A DNA stretch of 5,771 bases, from assembly GCA_018711785.1 (NCBI GenBank), contig DVHW01000117.1, positions 1 to 5,771 on the forward strand, given 5' to 3'. Made by a program: the position numbers and the translations under genes. The DNA comes from Candidatus Galloscillospira excrementavium. GTDB taxonomy: Bacteria > Bacillota > Clostridia > Oscillospirales > Oscillospiraceae. The notes beneath the pieces are model-generated. The model was not told the origin of the DNA and made no database searches. It was given only the letters and a program-made list of their open reading frames with translations. Positions 5,656 through 5,771 of the stretch are shown piece after piece (within the stretch, counting starts at the first letter, position 1; every line of letters begins with the position of its first letter).

Positions 5656-5684
5656 ATGATAGCAGGCCCGGAGGGAAAATGCAA
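5656..5684 (-). promoter_or_regulatory. Sigma-A-type promoter of the glp operon
   Basis: On the minus strand TTGCAT (-35, 5684-5679) and TATCAT (-10, 5661-5656) are separated by exactly 17 bp. The expected transcription start is near 5649-5652, which gives a glpP leader of about 103 nt. It is the best promoter seen upstream of glpP. No catabolite-response (cre) palindrome was recognised over or next to it. Confidence 0.62.
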
Positions 5685-5771
5685 GAGGGGGGAATAAGAA
5701 ATAATGGATTTGAAACATGGAACAAATTTTATACAGTGAATTTAGACGAGATGCACAAAAATGAAATGAAT
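5685..5771. other. AT-rich region upstream of the promoter, no gene seen
   Basis: This 87-bp edge of the window is much richer in A/T than the coding part. No open frame with family resemblance was seen. It holds a short inverted repeat, ATTTG (5708-5712) and CAAAT (5723-5727), separated by 10 bp and centred about 33 bp upstream of the -35 box. That is a plausible place for an activator or operator, but with arms this short in AT-rich DNA it may be chance. Confidence 0.4.

Noticed and set aside
5543..5725. 60-residue minus-strand open frame overlapping the glpP start, terminator and promoter
   Set aside because: It overlaps the promoter and terminator, lacks a good ribosome-binding site, and resembles nothing known.
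5728..5760. Second promoter (TATAAA near 5733 with TTGTGC upstream)
   Set aside because: The spacing is about 19 bp, the -35 match is poor and the DNA is AT-rich; the 17-bp-spaced TTGCAT/TATCAT pair is much better.
1..5771. CRISPR array, tRNA, rRNA, transposase or prophage genes
   Set aside because: No regularly spaced repeats, RNA gene landmarks or mobile-element proteins were seen on either strand.

Overview
The window carries one minus-strand glycerol-3-phosphate (G3P) catabolic operon, complete from promoter to terminator. It reads from right to left: promoter (5656-5684), a first leader hairpin/terminator (about 5586-5623), glpP (G3P-responsive antiterminator), a second terminator with a competing antiterminator hairpin (about 4878-4952), a palindrome-rich spacer flanked by a 44-bp direct duplication, glpA-like FAD dehydrogenase with a BFD-type [2Fe-2S] C-terminus, glpB-like FAD/NAD(P) oxidoreductase, a small Cys-rich DUF1667 protein, glpK (glycerol kinase), and a strong intrinsic terminator (about 14-62).

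Organism: the coding regions are very GC-rich, the outer flanks are AT-rich, Shine-Dalgarno sites are strong, and GlpP is a Firmicutes-type regulator. The glpA/glpB/DUF1667 arrangement is typical of anaerobic Clostridia. Together these suggest a high-GC gut Clostridia/Oscillospiraceae member (Flavonifractor/Lawsonibacter/Intestinimonas-like). The family is an inference; the genus is only a guess.

How the genes work together: GlpK phosphorylates glycerol to G3P. The GlpA/GlpB/DUF1667 proteins probably form one flavin/iron-sulfur complex that oxidises G3P to dihydroxyacetone phosphate for glycolysis and passes electrons to an unidentified acceptor. GlpP senses G3P, and by family precedent lets RNA polymerase read through terminators in leader RNA. 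The only strong terminator between glpP and the structural genes has an alternative pairing that would disrupt it, so the sequence itself suggests a feed-forward switch. A second terminator sits between the promoter and glpP, which raises the possibility that glpP also controls itself. No glycerol facilitator (glpF), G3P transporter or GlpC-type membrane anchor is encoded here.

The least ordinary points are the duplicated glpA ribosome-binding site/start (second copy with CTG in place of ATG) around a 130-bp palindromic insert, the two-terminator control layout, the replacement of GlpC by DUF1667, and a glycerol kinase lacking the histidine loop that HPr phosphorylates in many Firmicutes.
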